From: Gadus chalcogrammus
Taxonomy: Eukaryota; Chordata; Actinopteri; Gadiformes; Gadidae
Assembly: GCF_026213295.1 (NCBI RefSeq)
Contig: NC_079417.1
Coordinates: 2,614,100-2,678,099, forward strand
DNA: 64,000 nt
Direction: 5' to 3'
The notes under the pieces are model-generated. The model saw nothing but the letters and a program-made list of their open reading frames with translations. It made no database searches and was not told the origin of the DNA. Below are positions 21,160 through 33,654 of this stretch, one piece after another. The position numbers were made by a program, and so were the translations under genes. Position 1 is the first letter of the stretch, and each line of letters opens with the position of its first letter.

Positions 21160-21935
21160 TAGGGGTGCAACGGATCACAAAGCTCACGGTTCGGATCAGG
21201 TCACGGTTTTTGAGTCACGGGTCGGATCATTTTCGGATCAACAACAACAATAAAGATAACAAGACAAATGTGACTTTCAATAAAAAATTAGGTAATAATC
21301 CTGCTTCCTTTAAGCATGGTCAATATTTAAAAAAATTGCAATCTGAGGCATTATTCCTTCTTCTTTTTAACATGGATAGGATAGTAAATAATCCCTAACC
21401 CTGGATTTACAATTCAGGATGTCTGCATTGCCTGGGGAGAGTTTAGAGTCTACACTCTCCCCAGGCAATGCAGACATCCTTATCTTCTTTTTTTTAGTTT
21501 GGTAGCGAAATACAGTTTCTGTGGTGTTTTATTTGGCATTTTGTAAATCCATTGATTTCGGTTGGGAGACTCATTGCTCATTGCAAGGGGGGTTGGTCTG
21601 TAGTCTTTTCACTCGGTTCTAGCCCTACTGTTGATACCATAGGGTTGATACGGCGAACCGAGCGAAAAGACTACAACCAAACCTAAACACGTCCGGTTCC
21701 GGTTCCGGTTTACGTTTCAATGGGATTTACGGAACACCAAATAAAACACAACAGAAACTGTATTTCGCTACGATACTTGATGATGTTATTAATACCGGAA
21801 TTGTCCTCCAAACATGCGCTGATCACGTCAACGCACAACTTCTTTTTATCAGCCGATCCACGGATCACTTGCGTCCCGAACCGTGATGGTTGATCCGTAC
21901 GGATCACGGGAAACCCGTGAACCGTTGCAACACTA
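21160..21935. mobile_element. hAT-like element with nested hairpins
   Basis: The ends are TAGGGGTGCAACGGATCAC and the inverse of TAGTGTTGCAACGGTTCAC. The flanking 8-mers are GTTTACGG (21152-21159) and GTATACGG (21936-21943). Copy 3 of the segment (near 47478) reads gggtatacggcg without the element. Inside is a second inverted-repeat element (arms near 21500-21550 and 21710-21775) and a perfect hairpin (21416-21480). Confidence 0.85.
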
Positions 21936-21967
21936 GTATACGGCGCATAGCTGTGTATCACGTAGAC

Positions 21968-22392
21968 CAGGGGTGCCCAACCAGTCGATCGCGGTCTACC
22001 AGTAGATCGCCGACAGATCCCAAGTCGATCGCGAAGGGGTGAAGAAAAAAAAAAAAAAATTTTTTTATTTTTTTTTAATGAAATTAAATTTGCGCGGTAG
22101 CATATACGCGCGGTAGCGCATGTGCTGTTAACAGCAGTTGAAAGCCGTCAACAGTAGTTACACACTCCTAAACGTTGGCATGGCTGAGGGGAAACAAGCT
22201 AAGACCTACCATTTTCACCCTGAGTGGGAGGAAGATTATTGATTATCGTTGAGAAGGTGCCGTGCGCAGACGGAATGAAACCCCCATTGAAGTCCGTAGG
22301 TTCACGGACTTCAAGGTAGGTTTGCTGGTAGATCTCGGGAGGTTGGCTACTTGAAAAGTAGATCTTGGGTCAAAAAAGGTTGGGCACCCCTG
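21968..22392 (+). mobile_element. hAT-Charlie-like non-autonomous element (425 bp)
   Basis: Ends CAGGGGTGCCCAAC and its exact inverse. Perfect 8-bp target duplication ACGTAGAC (21960-21967 and 22393-22400). Copy 3 has the empty site. An ATG near 22180 encodes MAEGKQAKTYHFHPEWEEDY before a stop, resembling the start of a Charlie-type transposase. Confidence 0.92.
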
Positions 22393-22399
22393 ACGTAGA

Positions 22400-24560
22400 C
22401 TATACCACTGGGTTCCCTGATAGGGACTGGTGGATAGTGGTGCCTAGGAAATGGGAGGAGGAGACCCACTCCACAACCTGGCCATTAATGGCTATGGGAA
22501 GGTGCTGGTCTGCCTTTTTCCTATAGTCAACTATGAGTTCTTTGGTTTTGGTTGTATTGAAGATTAGGTTATTTTCTTCACACCACTGCACCAGCTGTTC
22601 AACCTCACTCCGGTAGGTAGATTCCTCCCCATCAGATATGAGGCCTATGACAGTGGTGTCATCTGCAAACTTTGGCATTTTGACCGATGCAGAATTTGAT
22701 GTAAAATTGTTAGTGTTAAGAGAAAATAGTAGAGGTGACAAGACACACCCTTGTTGGGAGCCAGTGTTCAGAACCCTGGGTGATGACACATTATTCAGGA
22801 TTTTCACACACTGTTTTCTGCAGGACAGGAAGTTTAAGATCCACTGACAAAGTAGAGCATTAACTCCTGCGGCCAGGAGAAAGTTGTACAGTTAAACAGG
22901 AATGATGGTATTAAAAGATGAGCTAAAATCAATGAAAAGTACACGGGCATAGGTGGGACTTAGTGTTCAGATGTTGTAGAATGAAATGTGTGCAAAGTGA
23001 AACTGCATCGTCCACTCCCCTATATGCCTTGTAGGCAAATTGGAGAGGGTGTAGCGTGATGTGCGTCAAGTACCTACAGACTAGGCGCTCAAGGACCTTC
23101 ATAACAACAGAAGTAAGTGCAACAGGCCTATATCATTAACGGACAAATCCGGTGTAAAATGGATCTGGGATGTGTTTAGTATGATAACGAGTTGGAATGG
23201 TCATTCGGGAGCAAAAAAGCTTGTATAGACGCATTCTTAAGCTGGCTGTTTTTAGCCGATTCTACCAGAACGCTATAAACTTGGAACAATGGGGGCATTT
23301 GTTATGGTAAAAACTAAATTGCTATTTTATTTTTAAACCACTTAAAAGGCTAGAAGTAGCCCGACATTTCTTTGGTAGTATATGTTGCTGACAGATATCA
23401 CAATCGCTGTGTTTGTCAATCTACCTATCGAGTCTTAAAGCAAGATGGCGTCGACGGGTGATCTACTGATGGTATTGTTTGTAAAAAAAATCCTTTTTAA
23501 TAAACAATCTGTACACTTACAAAGTTATCAATCTCTCGTTTTATATGTTAAGACCCTTATAATACCACCAAAGAAGTGTCAGGCTACTTTTAGCCTTTTA
23601 AGTGGTTTAAAATAGCCGTTTAGTTTTTACCATAACACAGGCCCATATCGTTCCAAGTTCATAGCGTTTTGTTAGAATCGGCTAAAAACAGCCAACTGAA
23701 GAATACGTCTATATTCGTTTTTTGTGCTCCAAAACGAACATTCCAACTCGTTATCATACAAAACCTCCCAAATCCATTTAACACTGGATTCAATGTTACT
23801 TTTCTTGGGCCCTGGAATGATCATAGCTGATTTAAAATATGTAGGTACCGTCGTGTTAAGAGACCAGTTGATTTAATTGAGTATGGGAGCAAGCTGGTCT
23901 GCACAACTCTTTTCGTGTAGCTGGTGTCACACCATCAGGCCCTGCTGCTTTTTTGATGTTCTGAGGCCGTAGAGGTCTACGGACTTCATGCTCTGGGATG
24001 GAAAAGGGAGAGTACCCATCCCACAGCGGGTGAGGGAGAGCACTTGTCTGGGCACCATTGTTCTTAAAACGGCAGAAAAAGTAATCAAGCCACTCTGGCA
24101 GGGAGTCGTCACAGTCAAGAACGTGATGTTTTGTCATGTAGAGTCAGTTATCGCCTGTAGGTCTTGCCAGACACCCTTAATGTTGTGATCTTGGAGTTTG
24201 TTTTCAAGTTTGACTCTGTAGTTGGCTTTAGCTGTATTAACTGCCTTCCGGAGTTTGTATTTGAGAAGTATGTATTGCTCTTTGTCCCGACATTTGAAAG
24301 CGTACATTTTCTCCTTAAAAAGGCGCTTATCTTCCTTGTTAGACCAAGGCTTGTTGTTGCTGTAGATGGTAACAGTCTTGGTGGGGATGCACACAGACTT
24401 GCAGAAACAGATGTAGGACATTATGCAGTCAGTGAAAGTGTCTATATCGTCCTGATTCTCAGGTTTAAAAACATCCCAGTCAGTGATGTCAAAACAGTCT
24501 TGTAACATATCTATAGCTCCATGAGAGCTCCTCTTGACCCACTTAGTCATTGGCTTAGTT
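22400..24560 (-). mobile_element. Broken non-LTR retrotransposon (LINE) with reverse transcriptase
   Basis: On the minus strand 24134-24550 encodes the linker between endonuclease and RT. 23856-24137 includes FSIPEHEVRRPLRP and KKAAGPDGVTPA (RT start). 22840-23140 includes KVLERLVCRYL and PLQFAY. 22400-22807 includes GSQQGCVLSPLLF and the catalytic FADDTTVIG. The order is correct for a jockey/CR1/Rex-type LINE. The frame is broken by stops, frameshifts and a 645-bp foldback insertion. The endonuclease is not seen. Confidence 0.85.
23146..23790. mobile_element. Foldback TIR element inserted in the LINE
   Basis: The left arm starts AATCCGGTGTAAAATGG. The right arm is its inverse, ending CCATTTAACACTGGATT. 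Arms extend about 250 bp each with small mismatches. The spacer holds aagatggcgtcgac. It splits the RT domain. No clear target duplication was identified. Confidence 0.8.
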
Positions 24561-24624
24561 GTCTTAAGTCTCTGTCTGTAGGAACAAGAATTATGGTGTT
24601 GCGGTCAGACTAACCGGTTGGGAC

Positions 24625-24700
24625 TCTGACTAGAGCCGGTTACCCCTCGGTCATCCTCGAGGGAAATAAGGTGGTAGGGGGTCATCCTCGAGGGAAATAA
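24625..24700. repeat. 33-bp direct duplication
   Basis: The block ggtcatcctcgagggaaata is present twice in tandem. No gene from 24560 to 24934. Confidence 0.8.
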
Positions 24701-25172
24701 GGTGGTAAATCGAGAAACGAGAGAATGTGAGTCCGGCAGGTTGTTCGATGAGAATGAGTTCGGCTATGTCATACCGAATAAGCCCATTGCATGATTCCAG
24801 AAGTACACAAAACAGTATATAAACGAAACAAACGAAGAGCAACACAGAGTCACAATAGTACGGCGCCATCTTGCACATGCTTAGAGCCAAGAGATGTTTG
24901 TGGACAGTGTCCATTAATAAGGAAACGTATTTAAAGATCCCATGGCATGAAAATCTCACTTTATGAGGTTTTCTAACATTAATATGAGTTCCCCTAGCCT
25001 TCCTATTGTCCCCCAGTAGCTAAGACTGTGGGCCCATATGTCATCATAAGGGGCCAGGTTATCTCCCGTTTCTCTGCCTTGCCCGCCCAGAGAATTTGGC
25101 TCGCCAGTGAGACAATGAACTACAACCATGCGAGCGCAAAATGTGTTTGTGTGTGATGACACACACTGTAAC

Positions 25173-26290
25173 TAGGGATGCAAATTATCGAGTAATTCAT
25201 TAATCGATAGTTGTTTCATCTTATCGATCGATGATCGATTAATTGACAAGCGGCAATTCTTCTGAGAAGCTGAATTTCCTTCTGAATGTGACACATTTAG
25301 GTGGTAATTCAACGAAGTCGTTTAGTTGTTGTACTTTAAAATACATTTAGGGCATTTAGGAGACGTTTTTATCCAAAGCGACTTACAATAAGTACATTTG
25401 TCAAAATACTTCCACATATTGTGCATTTGGCGTCTTTGTCGTCATTAACCAACTTAAAGTGGCTCCATACTGCAGTCCGTTTTGCCCTCTTCATCGTGTC
25501 ACTAGCTGTGTTCGAAATCGTTCCCTATCCACTCGTTCCCTATTCCCTATATAGTGTACATGATATAGTGCACTATATAGGGAATAGGGAACGAGAATTC
25601 GGACACTACACTGAACATTTCTAAACGTAATTTGCGTCAGTAAATACGCCGGGTATTTGTGTGACGCAGACAGATGCGCCCACATCAAGTTAACAAACCG
25701 GGCACTCACGACGAAATCTGGAGGTTGTATTGATGTTGAATGTTACATTTCCTTGTTTAATTAATTTTGAATGTTAAATATTCTTTGTTAAATCCCAAAT
25801 AAATTGTTGACATTTCTAAACGAAAGCCGGAGACTCCATCATTAAATGTATTCGTTTTCGCGGTTATTCGGCTTCTTCTCCCCTGGAAAAATACAACCGC
25901 ATTGCATTGTGGTATACGGGAGTAACATGTAGGGAACATCGTATGTACCCTATTTTAAGTCCACTATATAGAGCCCTATATAGAGGACCACTGAGAATTC
26001 GAACACCCTAGAAAATGGCGTGCACCCTATTTAGTGCACTACATCCATGATAAGGAACGATTTCGAACACAGCTAGTAGTGTCCCGCTTTTCGTTTGTCT
26101 TGTTCTGCTTCGCTTGTGATCCCGCTTGTGTTCCCGCGTGTGCGTCAAGTACGTCTGGCGTCAAGCGCGCCCTCACGTGGATGGTTGGGGAATTACAGGT
26201 TAAAATGCGATTAATTGCAAGTAATTTATTTTAATCGAGTAATCTCTTATCGACAATTAATCGATAATCGATTAATTGTTTGCATCCCTA
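25173..26290. mobile_element. hAT element nested in the TTAA-class element
   Basis: Ends TAGGGATGCAAATTATCGAG and, inverted, TAGGGATGCAAACAATTAATC. Perfect 8-bp target duplication ACTGTAAC (25165-25172 and 26291-26298). No transposase seen. It contains another TIR element. Confidence 0.92.
25505..26073. mobile_element. TA-flanked TIR element nested inside the hAT element
   Basis: Ends GCTGTGTTCGAAATCGTTCC and the inverse of GCTGTGTTCGAAATCGTTCC, flanked by TA. It begins with a hairpin (25535-25595) built on ccctattccctatatagtg and its inverse. Confidence 0.75.
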
Positions 26291-26469
26291 ACTGTAACGC
26301 AAGTGTTGTACACTTCTTTATTATATGGATAACCATTCTGCTGTTGGTGTTATGGCACATAACACGTCGGTTCTCTGAAGTCTCTGGTATTTCCACAACG
26401 AGACTGAAGTGGGGGTTATCTCAGCCATGGTTGAGAAGGAATTTGGGGAAAGGAACTTTGACTTCCTGA

Positions 26470-26675
26470 AGTACATGAACCGCGACATGTAGGAGAAAGG
26501 GATTGTTGCCCGCGATTGTCTCCCGCCGGAGCCCCGCTACCCGAGGCACCACCGCCGCGAGGCACCACTGCCCACTTCCGAGGTGGTGGTGCCACTGCCT
26601 TGACAGCGGGGCTCTGGCGTAAGACAATCGCGGGCAACATTCCCTTTCCAATCCATGTCGCGGTTCAGTCTACTT
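26470..26675. repeat. Imperfect palindrome with arms of about 65 bp
   Basis: The left arm includes gttgcccgcgattgtct. The right arm includes agacaatcgcgggcaac. It lies inside the TTAA-class element and probably belongs to it. Confidence 0.8.
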
Positions 26676-27381
26676 CAGATTGATGTGGAAGTGGAAGAAC
26701 CAGAGACGTCGGAGAACCTGACGCAGTCGTTTGAGATTCATAATATCGTCTGGGGGCACACACACTTTTTGGCTGTGATAATATATATTATATGATATAG
26801 ATATCTATTTATAATATGATATTATTGAGGTATAGAGCTCCAGGAATCCCGACGAGCACCAGGAGTGTTCTAGAATATTGACAGGACACGGCCAAAGGCT
26901 GTGTGCGCCTCGCTATTGCGATACATCCACTGTAAACAGAGTGCATGGTACCGTGGCTGCAAGCTGCTCAGGGCCACACCCCCACCCTCCTCCTTGACCC
27001 GCCTCTCTCCTTCTCATTTGCATTAAAGCTACAGACACCGAAACGGCGAGTTTGGGGAAAGCTCAATGTGCGACTGGCTCGTAGTGGCTGTTATTCTGCA
27101 CCACGGCTGAATTTCGGGAACATCTTCAAATACTGTGTTAGGGGCCCAATAATGCTGGATGGATGCTCTAATACCTATATTAAAGCATCCATAGAGTAGC
27201 ATGCCAATGGGACCTTTAATATTTTTATTGGTGTTAGAGTTATTGTTGTCGAATGTCGAGTTATGCTGATATATTTATCTCTTTTCTAGACCTCCTGAAT
27301 CTATAGTGTACAGACCACCTCTGGAGTTTATTAACAAAGTGTTCAGAACTAAGTAAGGCATCCGGAGGGACTTCCGCTAAA

Positions 27382-28599
<1,218 letters not shown>

Positions 28600-28649
28600 C
28601 TTTGTCAGTTCTGTTTGCCTGATAGAGTTTCTAGTATGTGGAAAGATGG

Positions 28650-28685
28650 TCATATATATATATTATATATATATTATATATATAT
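28650..28685. repeat. (AT)n repeat
   Basis: Short imperfect AT tract. No gene from 28600 to 28834. Confidence 0.85.
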
Positions 28686-28834
28686 AGAAATTGTGTAACA
28701 CAAATGTAATTTTTACTGTCAGGAGTAATGTATTGCACTGGAGATTTAGCAAACCAAATCACCTTTAAAGCCCTGATCACCAGCATGTTGACCTATTGGC
28801 GACATTACCTACTACTACACTGCAATACTACAAC

Positions 28835-30143
28835 TAGGCCTGTGGCGATAAGCAATAAATCTATTAATTGCGTGGTAAATTGAAACGAGCGACAATCTTT
28901 TGCCGGCCGCAATAATTTCCATTCGCACATTTAAAATGATTGCTTTATTGGCCTAATCTGAGAAGAAATCTATGCCATAAACAGAAATATTATAGGCCTT
29001 TATAACACGGGTCTTCTCAATGCCGTGGAACGCTCCGTTCACTTGCATAGATGGTAGTCCGGTAACTTGTCAACCCCAGCGTCTTCGTTTGCTAAGCAAC
29101 GTCAATGTCGTTGGCAGGCTATTTCTCTGTTAATCAACACTACGAATGCTGCTAACGAATAAATTGTAAAAAGACACACCATGTGAAGTTATTTTTTCGT
29201 TTTGGCAAGTAGCCGTGTAAGCGGGATAATGTATAGAAGGCGCCGGTCATTATCGAAAATAAGCCCCTTCAGAGCCCTGTCTGGGCTTATTTTCCCGATA
29301 ATGACCGGCGTTCTATGCACTATATATATTTATATATATTATATATATTTAGCAGAGTAGGCCTAAGTAACAAATGTCGGGCTGAAATCGGGCTCGGGCT
29401 CATAATTACAGGGCATAACGAGTTAACCCCCTCATCACGTGTCAGTCACTTGTTGCATGGTCTGTGTGGGAGGCGGAGCCCTGGCGTTTTTTTTAAATCT
29501 AGCGTTTTATTTTTTTTTAAATCTGCCAGCGCTTGTTTTACATTATATTCCTATGGAGCAGAGCGTTTCTGGAAAAAGCCACGGCTGTTTCTTTAAACGC
29601 CTCTCCCAGCGATTCTTTCTGCCACACGGAGCGTTGAAAATAGTTCAACTTCCAGGAAGAAAGCGGCCGACGTCAGGCGTCTTTTTGGCAACTGTCCAAT
29701 CACAAGCGAAACATTGACACTTCGTCACAAAGGAAACTCTCAACTGTCAAAGCAAGAAACAATGGCAGACAAATCACTTGGGAATGTGCCGGTGGAGCGA
29801 TTAATAGTTTTAATTACAGAACATGTCGAGATCTACGACCTGTCTAATGGGCTCTAGCCTGGATACGTAGTAGGCGAGTAACGTCGGGTCTAGAATGGGT
29901 TCGTTGCTAGGCGATAGAAAAAACGCTCTCAGCGGTTTTTTTTACGGTCGGCTCAACTTTTCCCTATTACAAAAAACGCTAGATGTGAACACGGCCTTAT
30001 TGTTTATTGATCTTCTAAAGGGTGTATTTGCATTTGTATGCCATTATCATTATATTAGATGAAAAACTGCAATATTATCACTTATCGCAATAATTTCTGG
30101 GGCAATAAATCGCCCAGAAAAATTTGTTATCGTGACAGGCCTA
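28835..30143. mobile_element. hAT-like element (1309 bp)
   Basis: Ends TAGGCCTGTGGCGATAAGC and the inverse of TAGGCCTGTCACGATAACA. Flanks ACTACAAC (28827-28834) and ACTAAAAC (30144-30151) match with one difference. Inside, 29240-29312 is an inverted repeat (cgccggtcattatcg and its inverse). No transposase recognised. Confidence 0.8.
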
Positions 30144-30199
30144 ACTAAAACACAAATACCTTTATCCCTACATACTTTAAGTGAACAGAAACATGCCCA

Positions 30200-31600
30200 G
30201 AACAAGTGCTTGTCAAGCGGTAAAACAAGTGTCCTCTGTCTCTCCCTCTCTCCCCAGGCCGGCCCAGCCTGTTACCTGGTCCTTTTCGGCAGGTGAGTCA
30301 TCAGACACACCCTTTCTTGTTAATCGTTTAAGGCCCAAGATTCTCTTAAATACATTAACACCTAGGGGGTTTCCAGAAAGGATTGGAATGAAGACGAGGA
30401 GGCTTAAACATTTTCCAGTTAATCTTACCAAAGTTAGAAAGTTACAATTCATTCCAGGGGGGCATTCTCTGTTGAGTGTGATATCATACTCTTACCGTGA
30501 TTTGCAATTGGTCACTCGCTGACTGGTCAGGTTCTCCACAATGGCACTGTGGTGTATTTGTTATTTTTAATGCATACGAAGATGAGGTCAACCCCCCCAT
30601 TCGTTTGGACAGCCTCTGTCAAATTCCAGAGGGGCAAAGGCAGTAAAATATAACTGTACCACTTGTGAAAGGAGGCCTGTGATTGGTGGCTGCTCTCATA
30701 GACTGATGAGAGGAGGCCTCTGGTTGGTGGCTGCTCTCAGAGACTGATGAGAGGAGGCCTGTGATTGGTGGCTGCCCTCATAGACTAATGAGAGGAGGCC
30801 TGTGATTGGTGGCTGCTCTCATCGAATGATGAGACGAGGCCTGTGATTGGTGGCTGCTCTCATCGAATGATGAGACGAGGCCTGTGATTGGTTGGCTGCA
30901 CTCGAAGACTGACAAGGCTGCGTCTTGCTCGTCCTTGCTAGGATGCCACAGGCCATGGATTCCACAATGAAGATGACCCTGGTCTGGGAAGCAGCAGCTC
31001 AGAGACCAGCCTCACGTTCGAACACACCAATCCGTGCACTTCGATGCCCCCTCCACAGACCCCAGCGGGCCGGAGCCCCAGCCCGCCTTCTGCAAGGGTG
31101 AGTACGTCGCCATTGATCCTATCCTTCCTCTACACTTCACTTCCAATTGATTAAAACCGACGTAGCCTGGTGACAAGGGGCTGATTGTTGGCTGATCTTT
31201 CCCCCTCTTCAACACAATGTATTTTCACCCATTACCTACCAACCCTCATACTACCACATGGCCTAAGGCACACGTGATCTGTGCTTCGAATCAAATGTTG
31301 TGTATTTGGAGGAGGGTCATTTATTGCAGGTATGACATTTTTATGTGGCTTGTGCATGGTCCGAAGCAGGAGAATAATTTTAATTTATGGTAAAGACTGT
31401 GACCAAAAATATACATCTGCTTCAAACGGCCCACATGGGTCTCTAAGGCTGTGACTGCATCAATGGTTTTATGTGGGAATCTGTGTGGGGTCCGCCTAAA
31501 GTCATGAATTCAGTTGACATCTGCTGATGTGAACCTCCTAGACTCTTCTCTTAAATTTTTTTTGCTGTCAGTACGTTAAGGATGTTCATAGAACCAAGTG
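30200..31600 (+). repeat. Triplicated segment, copy 2 (retains death-receptor exons)
   Basis: It aligns with copies 1 and 3 over the 35-nt exon, the next 350 bp, the minisatellite, and again from gcttcgaatcaaatgttgtg (31283) to cctcctagactcttctctt (31530). It alone keeps the 156-nt exon at 30942-31097 and the later exons. Confidence 0.8.
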
Positions 31601-32482
31601 CCAAGCACTTAAAATTGCTAGGTTAACCCATTCCCCGTACACAAAAAAGATAATTAAGATAAGATGCTAGCTACACAAGGCTAAGTACTATTTTTAAGTG
31701 CAAGAACTTAGAACATACAATATCCAGAGTCTAGCTGAACTCTGAACAATTGACTACAGAGGGTGACTGGTGACTGCTAGTCACTCTGAATAGGGGAGAA
31801 ACTGGCTATGTGAGCACGGGACAAGCAACAAGGACTGTTCTGATTTGTGTTTACCTTGTCTTTTTTTCTAGAATGATGACGATTCACTGCTTGTTCCTTT
31901 ACATGGTAAGATCTTTATTTTTTCTGGATTCTAAATACAACCAGCCATACTTTATACTGGGTACTGAATACATCCAGCTATACTTTAAACCGGGTAGTGA
32001 ATGCATCCAGCTGTACTTTATACTGGGTCCTGAATACAACCAGTTGTACTTGATACTGGATACTGAATATATTCCATTTGTACTTAATCCTGGGTACTGA
32101 ATACATCCAGCTGTATTTTATACTGGGTATTGAAAACATCCAACATTTTCCCCTTCTGTGTTCAGGTGAGAAGTCTCTAAAGCGCTGCTTTGAGTATTTT
32201 CACTATTACATGGATTCCAGAGTTCACAAGAGATTCTTCCGGGAATTGGATCTGAGCGACAGAACAATCAACGACGCAAACTCCGAGGACCGCGTCTTTG
32301 AGCTGCTGGTCGTGTGGCTGGAAAAGCAAGGCCAAGAAGCCAAACTCCACCACCTCCTGCGAAAGCTCAGGGACTTCAGTCAGAACCGGACGGCAGACTC
32401 AATTATTGAAAAGGCCATCGCTAAAGGTCACTATGAAAGAGTGATTCCAAATCCACCTCATTCGGGCAAAGGCGATGAGTGA
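30258..32482 (+). CDS. C-terminal half of a TNF-receptor-like death-domain protein
   Basis: Four exons with good AG/GT borders and matching phases: 30258-30292 (35 nt), 30942-31097 (156), 31872-31905 (34) and 32166-32482. They encode RPSLLPGPFRQ, then an acidic and Ser/Pro-rich stretch (GFHNEDDPGLGSSSSETSL, then TPAGRSPSPPSAR), NDDDSLLVPLH, then a death domain (SLKRCFEYFHYYMDSRVHK, RELDLSDRTINDA, LVVWLEKQGQEAKLHHLL) and a short tail. The stop is TGA at 32480. A death domain with an upstream phase-1 juxtamembrane exon fits a TNFRSF death receptor, perhaps the fish hematopoietic death receptor type. No signal peptide, cysteine-rich or transmembrane exon of this copy was found upstream, so it is partial here or a remnant. 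Confidence 0.6.
30665..30905. repeat. 41-bp minisatellite with ATTGG in most units, copy 2
   Basis: About six units of gaggcctgtgattggtggct type, homologous to the arrays of copies 1 and 3. Confidence 0.9.
31098..31871. other. Intron between death-receptor exons
   Basis: No other gene seen. It contains sequence shared with copies 1 and 3 (31283-31540). Confidence 0.6.
31933..32140. repeat. 33-bp minisatellite before the death-domain exon
   Basis: About six diverged units reading atacatccagctgtacttta followed by tactgggtactga, period 33. It makes an open frame of repeated YIQLYFILG-like peptides, but it is the intron before the acceptor at 32165. Confidence 0.88.
32166..32482 (+). CDS. Death-domain exon
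   Basis: Six-helix death-domain pattern from GEKSLKRCF to IEKAIAKGHYE, about 85 residues. FFRELDLSDRTIN and LLVVWLEKQG match helices 2-3 and 4 of TNFR-type death domains. Such domains recruit FADD or TRADD. The frame is open, with a good acceptor (cttctgtgttcag). Confidence 0.75.
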
Positions 32483-32703
32483 ATCAGACCTGGGGGGTCT
32501 TGCTTGTGGACTTTCTTGGGCTTTTCTGCAACTCCTTAAGAAATATAAAACAAAGGTCCAACTGGATAAATGCGGTGAGGGAGAAATTCCAAGAGGACCA
32601 AGTCCATGGGAACAAACCCTGGGTGGTAGGGATTCTCTTTTTCTTGTGTCCACCACTTTTCTGTAATATATCTGAACAGTGGTGAACATAAAACGTTTAC
32701 TTA

Positions 32704-33652
32704 CCGTATTGGTCCGAATATAAGACGGCCTTTTTACCCCTCAAAATAGGTCCGAAAAAGTCGAGTCGTCTTATATTCGGGGTCTAGTATTCAGAGCGCA
32801 GTTTCTCTTCGTCGCCTCTCCATTTAAATGTCAATACACATTCGCGGCCGCAGGTGGCGCCAGGAATTGGTTCCAGGAAGAAGTAGTCCAGCGTCCTTAA
32901 CAACCAGACCGTTACCGGCGTTTAAAGTCTGGCATTTAGAGACAAGTGGATCAAAAGTGGGTCAGGTCAATCAACAACAGCGGAGGAGCTATAATGCCAA
33001 TTTTTTAATAATGGTCGTCAATAAGGCAGAGTCAACTGCCAAGCTGCCAAGAAGTTCGGGGTCACGGAGTTTAACGTAAGAACATGGCGAGCACCAAAAC
33101 AACGTCTCAAAGATGCCAACAGTCAGCGCAAATCCTACCGTGGTCCTTAAAGTGGTCGTTTCAGTGAGGTTAACCGGAGAGTTTTCGAATACGTCAGAGA
33201 AAATGCGCTTTGGGAGGAGCAGCTGGAAGCGGAGCAGCTGGGGAGCGATGACAGTGAGAGCGAACACAGCGGGGCAGAGGACGTGTGTGAGGGATAGAGA
33301 CATCGGAGGAGAAATTTGGCGAATTTTAGTTAAGTTTAGTTAAATATGTGGCCTGTATTTTCTCTGTTATTTAAAAATATTCACAATGTTGCTTGATTAT
33401 TGCTTGATATTCATTTTGAATCATACTGTACATATTTTGCCTTGAAAGTGCCGTGGCCTTTACTGGCATTATTATTATTGTCATTAAAACAACAAGTGTT
33501 TAATTCACTGTGCTTTTAATATTGTTATTAAGAAAATAAATGAAGTTCTTTGTTCTGCAAATGTGGTCTGCAAATCTTTTTTTCTAAATGTTTGTGTTGA
33601 AAAACGGGGGTCGTCTTATAATCAGGGTCGTCTTATATTCGGACCAATACGG
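32704..33652 (+). mobile_element. pogo-type element, internally deleted
   Basis: Ends CCGTATTGGTCCGAATATAA and, on the right, the inverse TTATATTCGGACCAATACGG, flanked by TA. Frames inside resemble a pogo-like transposase start (RRSYNANFLIMVV, then FGVTEFNV in another frame) and an acidic end (EEQLEAEQLGSDDSESEHSG). The catalytic DDE part is absent and frames are shifted. Confidence 0.85.
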
Positions 33653-33654
33653 TA

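Larger units (their letters stand above)
24935..27215. mobile_element. TTAA-class (Kolobok/piggyBac-type) element with nested insertions
   Basis: The ends are AGATCCCATGGCATG and the inverse of AGGTCCCATTGGCATG, flanked by TTAA at 24931-24934 and 27216-27219. Internal sequence agrees with a common teleost non-autonomous family (tctcactttatgaggttttc). A 1118-bp hAT element and a palindrome (26470-26675) lie within. No transposase is visible. Confidence 0.85.

Noticed and set aside
31810..32100. ORF with YIQLYFILG-type repeats
   Set aside because: It is a 33-bp minisatellite in the intron before the death-domain exon.
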